NCBI RefSeq assembly: GCF_004297405.1
Contig: NZ_SCVC01000007.1
Coordinates: 1-64,000 of the forward strand
Source: Reyranella sp.
GTDB lineage: Bacteria > Pseudomonadota > Alphaproteobacteria > Reyranellales > Reyranellaceae
Length of the DNA: 64,000 bases
Direction: 5' to 3'
The notes below the pieces were generated by a model. That model was not told the origin of the DNA. It did not search any database and saw only the letters and a list, made by a program, of their open reading frames with translations. Of the stretch, positions 46,523 through 55,487 are shown in pieces (position 1 is the stretch's first letter; each line of letters starts with the position of its first letter). The position numbers and the translations under genes were made by a program.

Positions 46523-48220
46523 ATGACGACCTTCAGACGGGCGCTGCTGAGCGGCGCGGCAGCAGCGTTGCTTTGCGTGGGCGGAGTGCAGGCTCAAGAC
46601 GTGGCCAAGCCGCAATATGGCGGCACGCTCGAAGTCGGCACGATGTTCGTGACCCTGTCGGCCCTCTCATGGGATCCACACGACTGGAACTGGAAACTGA
46701 ACCACGATACCGGCCAGTTCTACGAGCAGCTCATCGCCGGCGATCTCGACAAGAGCGTCCGCAAGGGCGGCAAGCATCCCTTCGTCGCCGACGCCTATCT
46801 CGCGACGGAGGCTCAGCGCGGTGAGCTGGCCGAGAAGTGGGAGCTGGTCGAGAACCCGCTTTCCGTCGTCTTCACCCTGCGCAAGGGCATCATGTTCCCC
46901 GAGAAGCCGGGCGTGATGCCGTCGCGCGAACTCACTGCCGAAGACGTGGCCTACGCCTTCAACCGGCTACGCTCGAGCCCCAAGCATATCGGCGGCTACT
47001 ACGACTTCGTCGGCTCCGTCGTGGCGCGCGACAAGTACACCGTCGTGTTCAACTTCAAGGAATACAACGCCGAATGGGATTACCGGCTGGCCTGGGGCTT
47101 CTACACCACGATCACGCCCAAGGAGGTGGTCGATGCCGGGCCGAACAACTGGAAGAACGTCAACGGCACCGGGCCGTTCATGCTGACCGATTTCGTGGCG
47201 GGCAACTCCAACACCTACACCAAGAACCCGATCTACTGGGACAAGGAGAAGCTGGGCGGCCAGGAATACAAGCTGCCGTTCGTCGACAAGCTGGTCTATC
47301 GGACCATCAAGGACGAGGCGACGCAGCTCGCCGCCATCCGCACGGCCAAACTCGATCTGCTGGAGACGATCAACGCGCGCTACATCCCCGAGCTGAAGAA
47401 GAGTGCGCCGCAGCTCCAGTTCGCCAAGCGTCTGTCGATCCTGGGTTCCTTCATGGCGCTGCGGACCGATACCAAGCCGTTCGACGACATTCGCGTGCGG
47501 CGTGCCATCAACATGGCAGTCAACAAGAAGGAGATCATCGAGGCCCACTACACCGGCGAGGCCGAGATGCATGCCTATCCGATGTATCCCGACTGGGACG
47601 GCTACTACGATTCGCTCGACAAGATGCCGGACTCGGTGAAGGAGCTCTATGCCTACAATCCCAAGAAGGCGAAGGAGCTGCTGAAGGAAGCCGGTTATCC
47701 CAACGGCTTCACCTTCAAGATGCAGTTCTGCTCCTGCTCACCCGACCATTCCGAGCTGGCGCCTCTCATCGCGGCCTATCTCGAGCAGGTCGGCATCAAG
47801 GCCGAGCTTAAGCCCACCGAGTACGGTGCGTTCCTGTCGGCGATGACGACGCGCAAGCACGAGGCGGGCTATCTGATGAACAGCAGCCACACCAATCCCA
47901 CGACCTCGATCCGCAAGAGCTTCGTCAGCGGTCAGACCTGGAATCCGTCGATGCATACGAATGCCAAGTTCGATGCCAAGATGGACGAGGTCTACAAGAC
48001 CCGCGACGAGACCAAGCGCAAGCAGCTCCTGCGCGAGATGACCGTCGAGATCATGGACGCAGCGCCCTACCTCTGGCTGCCCACGCCTTACGTTTATGCA
48101 GCGTGGTGGCCGTGGGTGAAGAACTACGGCGGCGAGATGAGCGTGGGCTCGCTGCGCCCAGGCCCGATCTATGCCCGCATCTGGGTCGACCAGGAACTCA
48201 AGAAGAAGTTAGGCCACTGA
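46523..48220 (+). CDS. ABC transporter substrate-binding protein, SBP_bac_5 family (copy 2)
   Basis: Second binding protein, 565 residues, paralogous to 44771-46480 along its full length: both share KPQYGG near the N-terminus, NGTGPFMLTDF, GNSNTYTKNP, GGQEYKLPFVDK, YRTIKDEAT, AAWWPWVKNY and PIYARIWVDQE. Differences cluster in the ligand-facing middle parts, so the two probably bind related but distinct ligands. Signal peptide ends about residue 25 (GGVQAQ). Ribosome site GAGGAGGA precedes the ATG. Two binding proteins feeding one permease pair broaden substrate range. Confidence 0.93.
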   Translation: MTTFRRALLSGAAAALLCVGGVQAQDVAKPQYGGTLEVGTMFVTLSALSWDPHDWNWKLNHDTGQFYEQLIAGDLDKSVRKGGKHPFVADAYLATEAQRGELAEKWELVENPLSVVFTLRKGIMFPEKPGVMPSRELTAEDVAYAFNRLRSSPKHIGGYYDFVGSVVARDKYTVVFNFKEYNAEWDYRLAWGFYTTITPKEVVDAGPNNWKNVNGTGPFMLTDFVAGNSNTYTKNPIYWDKEKLGGQEYKLPFVDKLVYRTIKDEATQLAAIRTAKLDLLETINARYIPELKKSAPQLQFAKRLSILGSFMALRTDTKPFDDIRVRRAINMAVNKKEIIEAHYTGEAEMHAYPMYPDWDGYYDSLDKMPDSVKELYAYNPKKAKELLKEAGYPNGFTFKMQFCSCSPDHSELAPLIAAYLEQVGIKAELKPTEYGAFLSAMTTRKHEAGYLMNSSHTNPTTSIRKSFVSGQTWNPSMHTNAKFDAKMDEVYKTRDETKRKQLLREMTVEIMDAAPYLWLPTPYVYAAWWPWVKNYGGEMSVGSLRPGPIYARIWVDQELKKKLGH

Positions 48221-48251
48221 GTATGCTGTATCGCGTAAGGAGGCGTGCCTG

Positions 48252-49215
48252 ATGGGGGCGCCTTTGTTGAGCGTCAAGAACCTGTCGACCGAGTTCCGCA
48301 CCGAGCGCGGAACGGTCAAGGCGGTCGACGACGTGTCCTTCGACCTGGCGGCCGGCGAGACCCTGGCCATCGTGGGTGAATCGGGGTCCGGCAAGAGCAT
48401 CACGGCGATGTCGATCCTGCGGCTGATCCCTCAGCCGCCGGGTCGCATCACGTCGGGTGAGGTCGTGTTCGACGGCCAGGACCTGCTGAAGGTCGACGAG
48501 AGCGAGATCCGGGCGATCCGCGGCAATCGCATCGCCATGATCTTCCAGGAGCCGATGAGCTCCTTGAATCCTTCGCTCACGGTCGGCCTGCAGATCGCCG
48601 AGCCGATCAACCTGCATCGCAAGACGCCGTGGGCAGCGGCGATGGACAAGGCGGCCGAGCTGCTGGCCCGCGTCCGCCTGCCCGATGCCAAGAGCCGTGT
48701 GAAGTCATATCCGCACCAGTTCTCCGGCGGCATGCGTCAGCGCGCCATGATCGCCATGGCGTTGGCCTGCCAACCGCAGCTCATCATCGCCGACGAGCCG
48801 ACGACGGCGCTCGACGTCACGGTCCAGGCGCAGATCCTGGCGCTGCTCAAGGAGGTGACGCGGGCGGCCAACTCGGCGCTGATCCTGATCACCCACGATC
48901 TCGGTGTCGTGGCGCGCTATGCCGATCGCGTCTGTGTCATGTACGGCGGGCGTATCGTCGAGGCAGGGCCGGCACGCGAGATCTACGCCCGACCACGCCA
49001 CCCCTACACGATCGGCCTGATGGCTTCGATCCCACGCCTCGACCAGGAGGCGGGCCAGCGACTGGTGCCGATCGAGGGCCAGCCGCCCAATTTGGCCAAG
49101 CTGCCGCCCGGCTGCGCCTTCGCGCCGCGCTGCCAGCGGGCCGCCGACATTTGCCGCAGCGAGCGGCCGCCACTGGTGCAGACAACCCCCGAACATCTTT
49201 CCGCCTGTCATTTCC

Positions 49216-49235
<20 letters not shown>
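48252..49235 (+). CDS. ABC transporter ATP-binding protein, Dpp/Opp type (DppD-like)
   Basis: ATPase of 327 residues. Walker A is GESGSGKS at 42-49, signature [16 protein letters not shown], Walker [17 protein letters not shown]. The C-terminal oligo-HPY domain has [15 protein letters not shown] and four cysteines in the pattern [10 protein letters not shown] then ICRSERPP and SACHF, a conserved cluster that may hold an iron-sulfur centre in this family. AAGGAGG lies 9 nt before the ATG. The end overlaps the next gene by 20 nt. Confidence 0.95.
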
Positions 49236-50220
<985 letters not shown>

Positions 50221-50229
50221 TCGCAGGGA

Positions 50230-51429
50230 TCAGAGCGCTCCCTTGACGATCCGCTCGCCCAGCACGGCGCGGTGCACTTCCGACGGGCCGTCGTAGATGC
50301 GGAAGGCACGGGTGTCGCGGAAGATGCGCTCCACTACCGTGTCGCGCGTGATGCCCATGCCGCCCAGGATCTGCAGGCAGCGGTCGGCTACGCGGGCGAT
50401 AGCTTCCGAGCAGACGACCTTCGAGAGCGAGCTTTCGTTGGAAGCGCGCTCGCCCTGATCGAGCAGCCAGGCGGTGTGCCAGATGGCGAGCCGTGCCATG
50501 TGGATGTCCATCATGTTGTCGGCCAGCATGAAGGACACGCCCTGGTGTTCGCCGATCCGCTTGCCGAAGGCGACGCGCTCGCGCGCATACTCGGTCGCGA
50601 TCTCCTGCGCGCGTCCCGCCGAGCCCAGCCAGCGCATGCAGTGGCTGAGGCGCGCCGGCGCCAATCGTACCTGGGCGTAACGGAAGCCCTTGCCGATCTC
50701 GCCGAGGACGGCTTCGGCCGGCAGGCGGAGATTGTCGAAGTTCAGCACGGCATGGCCGCCCGTGAAGCTCGAATCGATCGTGTCGAGCGTGCGCTCGTGC
50801 TTGATGGCCGGATTGGGCATGTCGACCAGGAACATGGTCGCCTTGCCGTCATGCTCGCCACCGTCGATCTTCGCCATGACGATGGCGAAGCCCGCACCGC
50901 CCGCGCCGGTGATCAGCCACTTGCGGCCGTTGATCACCCATTCGTTGCCGTCGAGCCGCGCCGTGGTTTTCATCAGGCTGGGATCGGAGCCGGCGCCGCC
51001 GCCTGGTTCGGTCATGCAGAAGCAGGAGCGGTACTTGCCGGTCGCCAGCGGCTGCAGGAAATGCTCGCGCTGGTCGGGGCGGGCGACGACATCGAGCAAG
51101 TGGATGTTGCCCTCGTCGGGTGAGGCGCAGTGGATCGCCGTCGGTCCCAGGATCGAATAGCCCGCCGCCTCGAAGACATAGGCGCGACCGACTTGGCTCA
51201 GGCCAACGCCGCCATATTCCTTCGGCACTTGCGGGGCGAAGACGCCGACGGCGCGCGCCAGATCGTTCAGCTCGATGCGAAGTTCCTCGCTCGGCCCGTG
51301 CGCGCCCCAGCGCGGGTCGGTCTCATAGGGCACGACTTTCTCCTTCACGAAGGCTTTCACCTTGGCGGCAAGATCGGTCACGGCGGCCGGCGGCGTGAAG
51401 TTGAGGTCGTTGATCTTGGTTGCTGTCAC
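50230..51429 (-). CDS. Acyl-CoA dehydrogenase family protein
   Basis: FAD enzyme that introduces a 2,3 double bond into an acyl-CoA, 399 residues. GTG at 51427-51429 has GGGAG 6 nt upstream; TTG at 51444 is a weaker option. Marks: FCMTEPGGGAGSDPSLMKTT, NGRKWLITGAGGAGFAIV, and the C-terminal QILGGMGITRDTVVERIFRD then RAFRIYDGPSEVHR. The base residue, Glu in medium-chain enzymes (YEG), is Asp here (YDG), as in ACAD10/11-like enzymes that often act on unusual or hydroxylated substrates. Its place opposite the ligase/transporter operon suggests a shared catabolic route. Confidence 0.92.
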   Translation of the reverse strand: MTATKINDLNFTPPAAVTDLAAKVKAFVKEKVVPYETDPRWGAHGPSEELRIELNDLARAVGVFAPQVPKEYGGVGLSQVGRAYVFEAAGYSILGPTAIHCASPDEGNIHLLDVVARPDQREHFLQPLATGKYRSCFCMTEPGGGAGSDPSLMKTTARLDGNEWVINGRKWLITGAGGAGFAIVMAKIDGGEHDGKATMFLVDMPNPAIKHERTLDTIDSSFTGGHAVLNFDNLRLPAEAVLGEIGKGFRYAQVRLAPARLSHCMRWLGSAGRAQEIATEYARERVAFGKRIGEHQGVSFMLADNMMDIHMARLAIWHTAWLLDQGERASNESSLSKVVCSEAIARVADRCLQILGGMGITRDTVVERIFRDTRAFRIYDGPSEVHRAVLGERIVKGAL

Positions 51430-51599
51430 AAACGTCTCCCACAATGCGGCGCGGACTTTATCACGCGCCGTCGTCGAGGCTCGGCGTGCACAAACGCAGA
51501 GCTGATCTCCCGTCTGTCAAACGGAATACAACTTTCGCGTGCTTTACTTATATTATGTTCGTTCTTTAATTGTTCCCGGCAAGGCGTTGGGAGCAAGAC

Positions 51600-53243
51600 A
51601 TGCAGGCGAAGGTGCGGACGGTGGCTTTCCAGGGCGTCGATGTCCTGCCGGTCGATGTTCAGGTGCTGATTGCGCCCGGAAATGTCGCCTTCGCCATGGT
51701 GGGGCTGGCTGACAAGGCGGTGGGTGAGAGCCGCGAGCGCGTGCGCGCCACGTTGCGGGCGATGGGTCTGGTGCTCCCGCCGCAGAGAGTCACCGTCAAT
51801 CTCTCGCCGGCCGATCTCGCCAAGGAAGGCAGCCACTACGACCTGCCCATTGCACTTGGCCTGCTGGCCGCCATGGGCGTGATCGAAGCGGGCAGCCTCG
51901 CCGACTATGTCGTACTAGGCGAGCTGGCGCTCGACGGGACCTTGAGCCGAGTGCCCGGCGTACTGCCGGCGGCGATTGCCGCTCGGGCGGCGGGGCGCGG
52001 CGTGATCTGCCCCGCCGTGTGTGGGGGCGAAGCGGCGTGGAGCGGCGGGGGAGGCGGATTCAGGGAGGGCCTCGACACCGATAGTACCGACCAGCCGCCG
52101 ATCATCGCCGCGCCTTCGCTGCTCGCCCTGATCAACCATCTGCGCGGCAAGCAGGCTTTGTCGCCGCCCGAGGCGCTGATGGCCGACGATCGAGCCCTTT
52201 ATCCCGACCTTGCCGAGATCAAAGGACAGGAGAGCGCCAAGCGTGTGCTCGAAGTGGCGGCCGCCGGTGGCCACAATCTGCTGATGATCGGCCCGCCCGG
52301 TTCGGGCAAGTCAATGTTGGCGGCGCGCCTGCCCGGGCTGTTGCCGCCGCTGGAACCAGAGGAAGCGCTGGAAGCCTCGATGGTGCGCTCTCTGGCCGGC
52401 GATCTCGGCGAGGGCCGGCTCAGCCGTCGCCGCACCTTTCGCGATCCGCACCATTCGGCGACCCTGCAGGCACTGGTCGGCGGCGGGCGCTACGCCAAGC
52501 CCGGCGAAGTCTCGCTCGCGCATCATGGCGTCCTGTTTCTCGATGAGCTGCCGGAATTCAGCCGCGCCACTCTGGAGGCGCTGCGCCAGCCGCTGGAGAC
52601 GGGCCGCGTGACGGTGGCGCGCGCCGCTGCGCATGTGACCTATCCGGCGCGCTTCCAGCTCGTGGCGGCGATGAACCCTTGTCGCTGTGGCCATCTGATG
52701 GAGCCGTCGCGCGCCTGCGGCCGGTCTCCGCGCTGTGGCGCCGACTATCAGGGCAAGCTTTCGGGTCCGCTGCTCGATCGCATCGATCTCGCGATCGACG
52801 TCCCGGCCGTCGCCGCTGCGGACCTTGCCTTGCCGCCGCCGGCCGAAAGCTCGGCCGATATCGCCGCCCGCGTGGCCACCGCGCGCGCCGTGCAGCGCGA
52901 CCGCCTTGCCGAACTCGATCGCAAGGGCAAGCTGGTTGCCGTCGAAGCCGACCTCGCCGCGGGCCTGTTCAGCGAGCGGGCGCGCAACTGGTCCAAACCC
53001 CGCTGCAACGCCGACACGGATGGGGCGCTTTTGGCAACCATTGCCGAACCCGATGCCGAGGGTCGCGCGCTGCTCAGCCGCGCCGCCGAACGCCTCGGCC
53101 TTTCCGCCCGCGCCTGGCATCGCACTCTCAAGGTCGCGCGCACCCTGGCCGACCTCGACGGATCCGATGCCGTGCGCCGCCTGCACATCGCCGAGGCGCT
53201 GAGTTACCGCCGCCCGCAACCACGCGCGGCGCTGGCGGCGTAA
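51600..53243 (+). CDS. comM: YifB/ComM family Mg-chelatase-like AAA+ ATPase
   Basis: ComM is a hexameric helicase-like ATPase that aids branch migration when DNA taken up by transformation is integrated. ATG at 51600 has GGGAG 6 nt upstream and gives 547 residues. The N-terminal ChlI domain (KVRTVAFQGVDVLPVDVQV, VNLSPADLAKEGSHYDLPIA) precedes the AAA+ core with Walker A GPPGSGKS at 231-238 and Walker B GVLFLDELPEF. A four-cysteine loop follows (MNPCRCGHLMEPSRACGRSP). A Gly-rich insertion lies near residue 145 (WSGGGGGFREG). The C-terminal helical domain is complete. Confidence 0.96.
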   Translation: MQAKVRTVAFQGVDVLPVDVQVLIAPGNVAFAMVGLADKAVGESRERVRATLRAMGLVLPPQRVTVNLSPADLAKEGSHYDLPIALGLLAAMGVIEAGSLADYVVLGELALDGTLSRVPGVLPAAIAARAAGRGVICPAVCGGEAAWSGGGGGFREGLDTDSTDQPPIIAAPSLLALINHLRGKQALSPPEALMADDRALYPDLAEIKGQESAKRVLEVAAAGGHNLLMIGPPGSGKSMLAARLPGLLPPLEPEEALEASMVRSLAGDLGEGRLSRRRTFRDPHHSATLQALVGGGRYAKPGEVSLAHHGVLFLDELPEFSRATLEALRQPLETGRVTVARAAAHVTYPARFQLVAAMNPCRCGHLMEPSRACGRSPRCGADYQGKLSGPLLDRIDLAIDVPAVAAADLALPPPAESSADIAARVATARAVQRDRLAELDRKGKLVAVEADLAAGLFSERARNWSKPRCNADTDGALLATIAEPDAEGRALLSRAAERLGLSARAWHRTLKVARTLADLDGSDAVRRLHIAEALSYRRPQPRAALAA

Positions 53244-53749
53244 CCATGCCTATAAGTTGTATGAAAAAGGTCAGTCACCCTTTCGGTATTTCTACTTCAT
53301 GTTGTTGCACTGCTGAACGCCGCGCATGCACACTTTCGCCGCGAGGATACTTTTAAGGACAGTGAGCGAAAACAGTTGTCAATTGCTGACCAACTGGCCG
53401 CGCAGGACGCGTGGCGGATCGTTCGAGATCCGATTGCAATTGCTCGATAGTATGCATCTGCACATCACATCGAATTGATCGCTAGATTCGCGCAATACGT
53501 GCTTCATTCCTAAACTTAAATTCTTGCCACACACCCAATGGTTGTGATACGTGGACGCGTCGTGCCGGATCTGCGCGACTTACCAAACTCGTTTTGGGAA
53601 GGAGGTTTCAGCCACCTCATGAGATCTACGTCCCTCTAAACCCCAGTCAATGAACGGAGTTCTGGTGCCTGCGTGACACTCGTCACGCGGGAAGGAGTTT
53701 TTCGCGTCGCTTTTGTTCTTCTGCCTTGTTCATACACAGGAGGGATACA
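53244..53749. promoter_or_regulatory. 506-nt non-coding region upstream of the protease gene
   Basis: The longest gap in the window and visibly richer in A+T than its surroundings, especially 53440-53545. I see no gene I can support. It contains several inverted repeats: GGATC/GATCC arms at 53416-53431, GAGGT/ACCTC arms at 53602-53618, and a 7-bp hairpin at 53671-53688. The decamer CCACCTCATG at 53612-53621 recurs at 54992-55001 between the two genes of the following pair. It probably carries the promoter and a structured leader for the protease gene. Compositional contrast fits a horizontally acquired segment. Confidence 0.5.
53671..53688 (+). promoter_or_regulatory. Hairpin or operator upstream of protease gene
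   Basis: GCGTGAC-ACTC-GTCACGC is a perfect 7-bp inverted repeat with a 4-nt centre, 61 nt before the protease start codon. It could be a repressor site or a leader hairpin. No regulator gene is adjacent. Confidence 0.4.
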
Positions 53750-54958
53750 ATGGCTAAGCCGAGTAAACCCACGCCACGTTCAGGCTCTTCTCGTTCTTCT
53801 TCCGACGATGAGTTCGGAAACCCTGGAAGCGACGCTGGCCCCGAAGAGCAGGGCGGCGAAGGTGATGAAACGTTTGAAGCGCCATCCGGAGATGAACTGG
53901 GTGCTGCTGTCGTAGACCACGAAGCCGCTGCGATCGAAGCGGAGGTGGACGACGACATCGTCTCCTTGAAGGGCGAGATCGAGAAAAAGCTCGCCGGTGA
54001 CGCAAGGGCGATGGCCGCCGCTGCCGCCGTCCAGGAGGTCGAAGGCAGCAACATCGTTGGCGTGGGCTTCGGCTATGGCGATCCGGACGCGCCTGGTGGT
54101 GAAGAGATGCCGCCTCCCGGCGAGATGAGCCTTGTCGTCTTCACCATCGAGCGACAGGAAAACAGTCAGGTGATGAGCGAGATAAGCTCGGTTGCCGGAA
54201 CCCGCGCGCTCTCCGAGGTGCCGATTGTGCAAGTGCCTGTCGGGGTCGTCGATGCCCTCAGTCATCGCTTCAGGGCCCGCCCTGCACCAGGCGGCATTTC
54301 CGTCGGCCACCGACTGATCACGGCGGGCACATTGGGCTGTCTATCCGTCGGCCTTCATGCTCCCCGCACGAGCCGACTGATGGTGTTGAGCAACAACCAC
54401 GTCCTTGCCAACAGCAACGTTGCAAGTCTTGGCGACTGCATCTGCCAGCCGGGACCCTTCGATGGCGGCAAGTGCCCGCAGGATCAGATCGCGATCCTCG
54501 AGAGATTTGTGCCCATCAATTTCAGCGGAGGCATAAACTACGTGGACGCCGCGACAGGCTGGGCTTGGCCTGACCGCGTTCGGCGCGAACTCGTCTACCT
54601 CTCGGGTGGAACTCTCCATTACTTCAGGGCGGGAGCTACACCTGTCGCGCCGACTGTCGGCATGCTGGTCGGAAAGACAGGTCGCACGACGCAACTGAAA
54701 TCGGGTCGCGTAACGGCGATCAATGTTTCGGTGAACGTGAACTACGGCGGCGGTCGCGTCGGCCATTTCAGGGACCAGATCGCGATACGTGGAACCTCCG
54801 GCGATTTCAGCGCCGGCGGCGATTCAGGGTCTCTCGTGTGGCATTGGGCGACCGGGCTGGGTGCAGTGGGCTTGCTTTACGCAGGCGGCGGGGGCACTAC
54901 TTTTGCGAATCGTATTACGAGGGTTCTGAGTGCCCTTGATATTCGCCTCTATACTTAG
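53750..54958 (+). CDS. Cytoplasmic chymotrypsin-fold serine protease with acidic N-terminus and pro-like domain
   Basis: A 402-residue protein; ATG at 53750 has AGGAGGG 5 nt upstream. There is no signal peptide, so it should act in the cytoplasm, unusual for a trypsin-like protease. Residues 1-50 are Ser/Pro/Glu/Asp-rich disorder. Residues about 52-95 are a helical acidic stretch. Residues about 98-170 form a small alpha/beta domain (NIVGVGFGYGDPDAPGG, SLVVFTIE, VPIVQVPVGVVDAL). The protease domain has His217 in LSNNHVLAN, Asp245 in PQDQIAILERF, and Ser359 in GGDSGSLVWHW: a complete triad in the right order. GKTGRTTQLKSGRV lies between. The pro-like domain resembles the next protein. Family not recognised; substrate unknown. 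Confidence 0.85.
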   Translation: MAKPSKPTPRSGSSRSSSDDEFGNPGSDAGPEEQGGEGDETFEAPSGDELGAAVVDHEAAAIEAEVDDDIVSLKGEIEKKLAGDARAMAAAAAVQEVEGSNIVGVGFGYGDPDAPGGEEMPPPGEMSLVVFTIERQENSQVMSEISSVAGTRALSEVPIVQVPVGVVDALSHRFRARPAPGGISVGHRLITAGTLGCLSVGLHAPRTSRLMVLSNNHVLANSNVASLGDCICQPGPFDGGKCPQDQIAILERFVPINFSGGINYVDAATGWAWPDRVRRELVYLSGGTLHYFRAGATPVAPTVGMLVGKTGRTTQLKSGRVTAINVSVNVNYGGGRVGHFRDQIAIRGTSGDFSAGGDSGSLVWHWATGLGAVGLLYAGGGGTTFANRITRVLSALDIRLYT

Positions 54959-54969
54959 TGCTCTGTGCT

Positions 54970-54993
54970 GGGTGGGGACGATAGTCCCCACCC
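54970..54993 (+). promoter_or_regulatory. Intercistronic hairpin between protease and small partner gene
   Basis: A perfect 10-bp stem (arms 54970-54979 and 54984-54993, left arm GGGTGGGGAC) with a GATA loop begins 12 nt after the protease stop. No T-run follows, so it is not a typical intrinsic terminator. It ends 8 nt before the ribosome site GGGAGG of the next gene, and CCTC within the following bases could pair with that site. It may lower protease-mRNA decay or tune the ratio of the two proteins. Confidence 0.55.
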
Positions 54994-55013
54994 ACCTCAT
55001 GGGAGGCTGGAAC

Positions 55014-55337
55014 ATGGCCCAATCGCCAAAGCAGGAATTCGCACTGCCGGATCCGGAGGCCCTCCAACGTGACGACGCCCGGCGTAAGGAGCCTGCGGAG
55101 CAATCCGCGGAGGGTTCCGTCGCGGAGGTTCTCGCGCGCAATCACGACCAGCTGATGCAAGGTGACGGCGTCGTGATGGTCGGCGAGGGCGAAGATGAAA
55201 TCGGTCGCCCTGCGATCGTGGTCGGCGTGAAAAGCCGGCAGCAGCTTGCCGGGGTACCCCGGCAGATCGAGGGCGTTCGCGTCATGGGCTGGGTCGTCGG
55301 CGAAGTGGACGCGTTGGGCAATCCGCCACGCCGCTGA
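55014..55337 (+). CDS. Small protein resembling the protease's N-terminal domain; candidate inhibitor
   Basis: A 107-residue protein without signal or membrane segment; ATG at 55014 has GGGAGG 7 nt upstream. Residues 1-45 are charged and probably disordered or helical. Residues about 50-102 (VVMVGEGEDEIGRPAIVVGV, then VPRQIEGVRVMGWVVGEVDA) follow the same order as residues 98-170 of the protease just upstream: a VGxG turn, a hydrophobic strand, VP, a Gly-Val strand and an end in V-D-A-L. A free copy of a protease pro-domain next to its protease suggests an inhibitor, folding helper or regulatory partner. The likeness is by eye; the function is inference. Unknown family. Confidence 0.65.
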   Translation: MAQSPKQEFALPDPEALQRDDARRKEPAEQSAEGSVAEVLARNHDQLMQGDGVVMVGEGEDEIGRPAIVVGVKSRQQLAGVPRQIEGVRVMGWVVGEVDALGNPPRR

Positions 55338-55487
55338 AGACCTTACGCTATCCGTGACCTTATCAAGAGTCGATCGGCACGCCGGTTCCCTCTTAGTCGA
55401 GTTCGCGCCTGGTGCCGCGCAATGTCTCGCGGCGTCTCATGCGTTTGATCGTGTTTTCGCGACCGTATGTCCTCTGCTTCTGCTGGC

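Noticed and set aside
53416..53445. GTTCGA flanked by GGATC/GATCC, resembling a tRNA T-arm.
   Set aside because: The loop has six instead of seven bases, and no acceptor, D or anticodon arm can be built upstream.
53619..53639. Six-codon open frame (ATG to TAA) in the protease leader, preceded by AGGAGG.
   Set aside because: The ribosome-site spacing is about 14 nt and the peptide (MRSTSL) has no attenuator-like codon run, so I do not call a leader peptide.
53750..55337. Possible gasdermin-type or CBASS-like defence locus built around the protease.
   Set aside because: No gasdermin, nucleotide cyclase, STAND NTPase or other effector gene is nearby; calling it defence would go beyond the sequence.
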